Below are positions 4,992 to 6,356 of a stretch of DNA of 6,356 nucleotides, piece after piece. The stretch is from the NCBI GenBank assembly GCA_964604565.1, contig CAZRZN010000250.1, positions 1 through 6,356 on the forward strand, given 5' to 3'. Position 1 is the first letter of the stretch, and each line of letters begins with the position of its first letter. Position numbers and translations under genes: made by a program. The notes beneath the pieces were generated by a model, which was not told where the DNA came from, did not search any database, and saw only the letters and a program-made list of their open reading frames with translations. The DNA is from CAZRZN01 sp964604565. Its GTDB lineage: Bacteria > Pseudomonadota > Alphaproteobacteria > Rhodobacterales > Rhodobacteraceae.

Positions 4992-5341
4992 GCGTAATGT
5001 TGCACCATCGTGGTCAGGTCGTGTGGCGGTGTGCTGCTTGGCAGATAGGCGCAGGCATTCGCGCAGATGTTGAAGATTGATCCGTCGGAAAAGAATGCCG
5101 TGTTCGTGACAAAGATAATCCGGGCCCCCGGCTGCCGGTATTGGGCCATGTCGGATACCGCAAATGCACTGCCCTCATTCAGCATGAGGTCAAGGATGAT
5201 CACCTGGAAACTGTGAACTGCCAAAAGATCGAAGGCGTCTTCTTGAGTGGTGGCGACCCAGGCATTTACGCCACTGCGCATCAAATGCTGCTGCCAGAGC
5301 TTGGCCAAGGGCCGGCGCGTTTCCACTATCAGAACATTCAA
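4979..5341 (-). CDS. Stand-alone receiver-domain protein with an eroded phosphorylation site
   Basis: 120-residue CheY-like protein with a receiver fold and no output domain. The first strand is NVLIVE (2-7). The probable phospho-acceptor is Asp51 in VIILDLMLNEG, and Thr79 in IIFVTN matches the conserved Thr/Ser. Two expected residues are missing: the acidic pair after strand 1 is reduced to Glu7-Thr8, and the conserved Lys after strand 5 is Ser102 (YLPSSTPP). Phosphorylation may be weak or absent, or signalling may depend on binding. The start is TTG at 5341, since AGGAGG lies 5 nt before it and the nearest ATG is out of frame. GC content is about 56%, lower than in fmt. It converges on the reductase gene, and no histidine kinase is in view. 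I recall similar proteins in roseobacter genomes, unchecked. The partner and role are unknown. Confidence 0.85.
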   Translation of the reverse strand: MNVLIVETRRPLAKLWQQHLMRSGVNAWVATTQEDAFDLLAVHSFQVIILDLMLNEGSAFAVSDMAQYRQPGARIIFVTNTAFFSDGSIFNICANACAYLPSSTPPHDLTTMVQHYARVP

Positions 5342-5346
5342 GTGGG

Positions 5347-5352
5347 CCTCCT
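5347..5352 (-). promoter_or_regulatory. Ribosome-binding site fixing a TTG start
   Basis: AGGAGG on the minus strand, 5 nt before the TTG at 5341-5339. The ATG that overlaps this region (starting at 5337) is in another frame and meets a stop after two codons. Confidence 0.8.
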
Positions 5353-5450
5353 GACGCTATCGCTATGGTTCGATTTGTTGAGTATTCCTTCACAAGCATG
5401 AATATTTCGTTAACTCAAATTCTTTTGAAATATGCATGGAGCATTCACTT

Positions 5451-5493
5451 TCAGTCCGTCGCGGCGGCTCGTCAGTCCGTAGCGCGCGGCTCG
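5451..5493. repeat. Imperfect 21-22-bp tandem direct repeat
   Basis: Two adjacent units both begin TCAGTCCGT (5451-5459 and 5472-5480) and end CGGCTCG (5465-5471 and 5487-5493). They differ by one substitution and one inserted base. The spacing of two helical turns would suit two copies of a protein bound on one DNA face. It could equally be a chance slippage duplication. Confidence 0.55.
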
Positions 5494-5514
5494 AACGCGG
5501 TCGAAATGCGCGAA

Positions 5515-5530
5515 GGGTCAAGGTTGACCC
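5515..5530. promoter_or_regulatory. Perfect palindrome, possible operator
   Basis: GGGTCAA (5515-5521) and TTGACCC (5524-5530) form a perfect 7+7 dyad with a 2-bp centre. Its compact symmetry is typical of a binding site for a dimeric helix-turn-helix regulator. TTGACC inside it could also act as a -35 hexamer, but no matching -10 follows. The site lies about 150 bp before the transglycosylase gene. Confidence 0.4.
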
Positions 5531-5622
5531 GAAACGCTGCCGTTGAACATTCGGCATGATGCCTTGGCAGGGCGGTGCGCGAAATCCAACCTTTGACCAG
5601 ACTACTGTCCCGAGAAGGCGAC

Positions 5623-5650
5623 TTGCTCCGCCCGACTGTCTTGCTACTGT
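5623..5650 (+). promoter_or_regulatory. Weak candidate promoter of the transglycosylase gene
   Basis: TTGCTC (5623-5628) and TACTGT (5645-5650) are separated by 16 nt and end 29 nt before the ATG at 5680. The hexamers match the consensus only in part; position is the main support. Confidence 0.25.
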
Positions 5651-5679
5651 GTGGGCGATGCAGCGAACGGGGAATTTAG

Positions 5680-6356
5680 ATGCGTTTTTCGGCTTTTATC
5701 GGCGCTTTGATGATCGCGGGGGCGGCACAGGCCCAGGATGTGCCCTGCGGTGGCGGTTTTGGACAATTCGTCAGTGCGCTGGAACAGGAGGCCGTCGCGC
5801 TGGGCCATGAGCCTGAGACGGTGCGGCGGTTTTTTGCTGGTGTCCAGCAGGATGGCAGCGTGCTGCGCGCGGATCGGCGACAGGGCATTTTCCAGGACCC
5901 GTTCATCACGTTTTCGCGCAAACTGATCAGCCAGAGCCGTCTGGACAAGGGCCGCCAGATGGCGGACCGCTATGATGCGACCTTTGACCGGATCGAACGC
6001 GAGTATGGTCTTTCGCGCGGCGTTCTGTTGGCCTTCTGGGCCTTCGAGACGGATTACGGCGCGTTTCAGGGCGATTACAACACCGTGAATGCGCTGGTCA
6101 CGCTGGCGCATGATTGCCGGCGCCCGGAAATATTTCGCCCGCAGATCTTTGCCGCGCTCAGCCTTTATGAAAACGGCGATCTGGATCCGCGCCGCACCAC
6201 TGGCGCCTGGGCGGGCGAGATCGGCATGGTGCAGATGTTGCCGCGTGACATCCTTGAAAACGGCGTGGACGGTGACGGCGATGGGCATGTGACGCTCAAG
6301 ACCTCGGCGCCGGATGCGCTGTTGTCGGGTGCAAAGATGTTGTCGCACCTGGGCTG
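5680..6356 (+). CDS. Lytic murein transglycosylase, MltB type (GH103), N-terminal part
   Basis: Partial gene: 225 codons plus two bases, cut by the right edge. An N-terminal signal peptide is visible (residues about 1-18, hydrophobic core FIGALMIAGAA, likely cleavage after AQA), so the protein is exported to the periplasm. No lipobox Cys is at the cleavage site, though Cys23 follows. The SLT_2-type catalytic domain shows FWAFETDYGAFQGDYNTVNA (119-138), in which Glu123 is the expected catalytic acid, then TLAHDCRR (141-148) and GEIGMVQMLP (179-188). A DGDGDGHV loop (198-204) corresponds to the calcium-binding-like loop of MltB. Such enzymes cleave the MurNAc-GlcNAc bond of peptidoglycan, forming the 1,6-anhydro product. 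GGGGA (5669-5673), 6 nt upstream, supports the ATG. Any C-terminal peptidoglycan-binding domain would be outside the window. Confidence 0.92.
   Translation, partial: MRFSAFIGALMIAGAAQAQDVPCGGGFGQFVSALEQEAVALGHEPETVRRFFAGVQQDGSVLRADRRQGIFQDPFITFSRKLISQSRLDKGRQMADRYDATFDRIEREYGLSRGVLLAFWAFETDYGAFQGDYNTVNALVTLAHDCRRPEIFRPQIFAALSLYENGDLDPRRTTGAWAGEIGMVQMLPRDILENGVDGDGDGHVTLKTSAPDALLSGAKMLSHLG

Larger units (their letters stand above)
5353..5679. other. Gene-free divergent region with AT-rich island
   Basis: 327 bp between the leftward receiver gene and the rightward transglycosylase gene, with no supported coding region. The part 5381-5450 is only about 31% GC (22 of 70), very low for this DNA, and contains TCAAA/TTTGA arms (5415-5428). 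It probably holds the receiver gene's promoter; on the minus strand AATATT is a candidate -10 with TTCAAA 17 nt upstream. Rightwards come a tandem repeat and a palindrome, listed separately. The short open frames here lack ribosome-binding sites. Confidence 0.6.

Noticed and set aside
5190..5399. 69-codon leftward frame starting upstream of the receiver gene
   Set aside because: It overlaps the receiver gene out of frame; the receiver's own start has a perfect Shine-Dalgarno and its product a clear fold.
5365..5559. 64-codon open frame in the divergent gap
   Set aside because: There is no Shine-Dalgarno, its start lies just upstream of the receiver gene on the other strand, and its product resembles nothing known.
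5644..6348. 234-codon open frame antisense to the transglycosylase gene
   Set aside because: The opposite strand encodes a signal peptide and the MltB active-site motifs; the antisense product shows no domain.

Overview
This looks like chromosomal DNA of an alphaproteobacterium, most likely a member of the Rhodobacterales (roseobacter-type). The reasons are the high GC content, strong G/C third-position bias, the tandem peptide deformylase genes followed by fmt, and the style of the surrounding proteins. The assignment is from recall of such gene neighbourhoods and was not searched. The window holds one partial gene at each end and eight complete protein genes. No tRNA, rRNA, CRISPR array, insertion sequence or prophage is visible.

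Left edge (1-473): the 5' part of a MalY/PatB-type PLP-dependent C-S lyase reads leftwards. It is divergent from a rightward cluster, and the 107-bp gap between them holds a 12-bp inverted repeat and a promoter-like sequence placed so that the first deformylase transcript could start at its own ATG.

Deformylation/formylation block (474-3130): three consecutive peptide deformylase-family genes are packed with an ATGA overlap and a 1-nt gap. After 227 bp comes fmt, methionyl-tRNA formyltransferase. Fmt puts the formyl group on initiator Met-tRNA and deformylase removes it from the finished N terminus, so the block covers both ends of the N-formylmethionine cycle. The first two deformylases keep all three catalytic motifs. 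The third has lost the metal-binding Cys (Ser in its place) and the catalytic Glu (Gln in its place), but keeps the first substrate-site motif and a basic C-terminal helix. It is the most interesting object in the window: a probable non-catalytic deformylase homologue encoded with two active ones.

Membrane and redox block (3131-4978): two small paralogous membrane proteins of the GlsB/YeaQ/YmgE type are followed by a glutathionyl-hydroquinone reductase with an intact CPWAHR active site. A 9-bp hairpin lies between this gene and a convergent gene.

Right part (4979-6356): a leftward single-domain receiver protein with an eroded phosphorylation site starts at TTG behind a perfect AGGAGG. Next comes a 327-bp gene-free stretch with an AT-rich island, a 21-bp tandem repeat and a perfect palindrome. 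The window ends in the first 225 codons of an exported MltB-type lytic murein transglycosylase.
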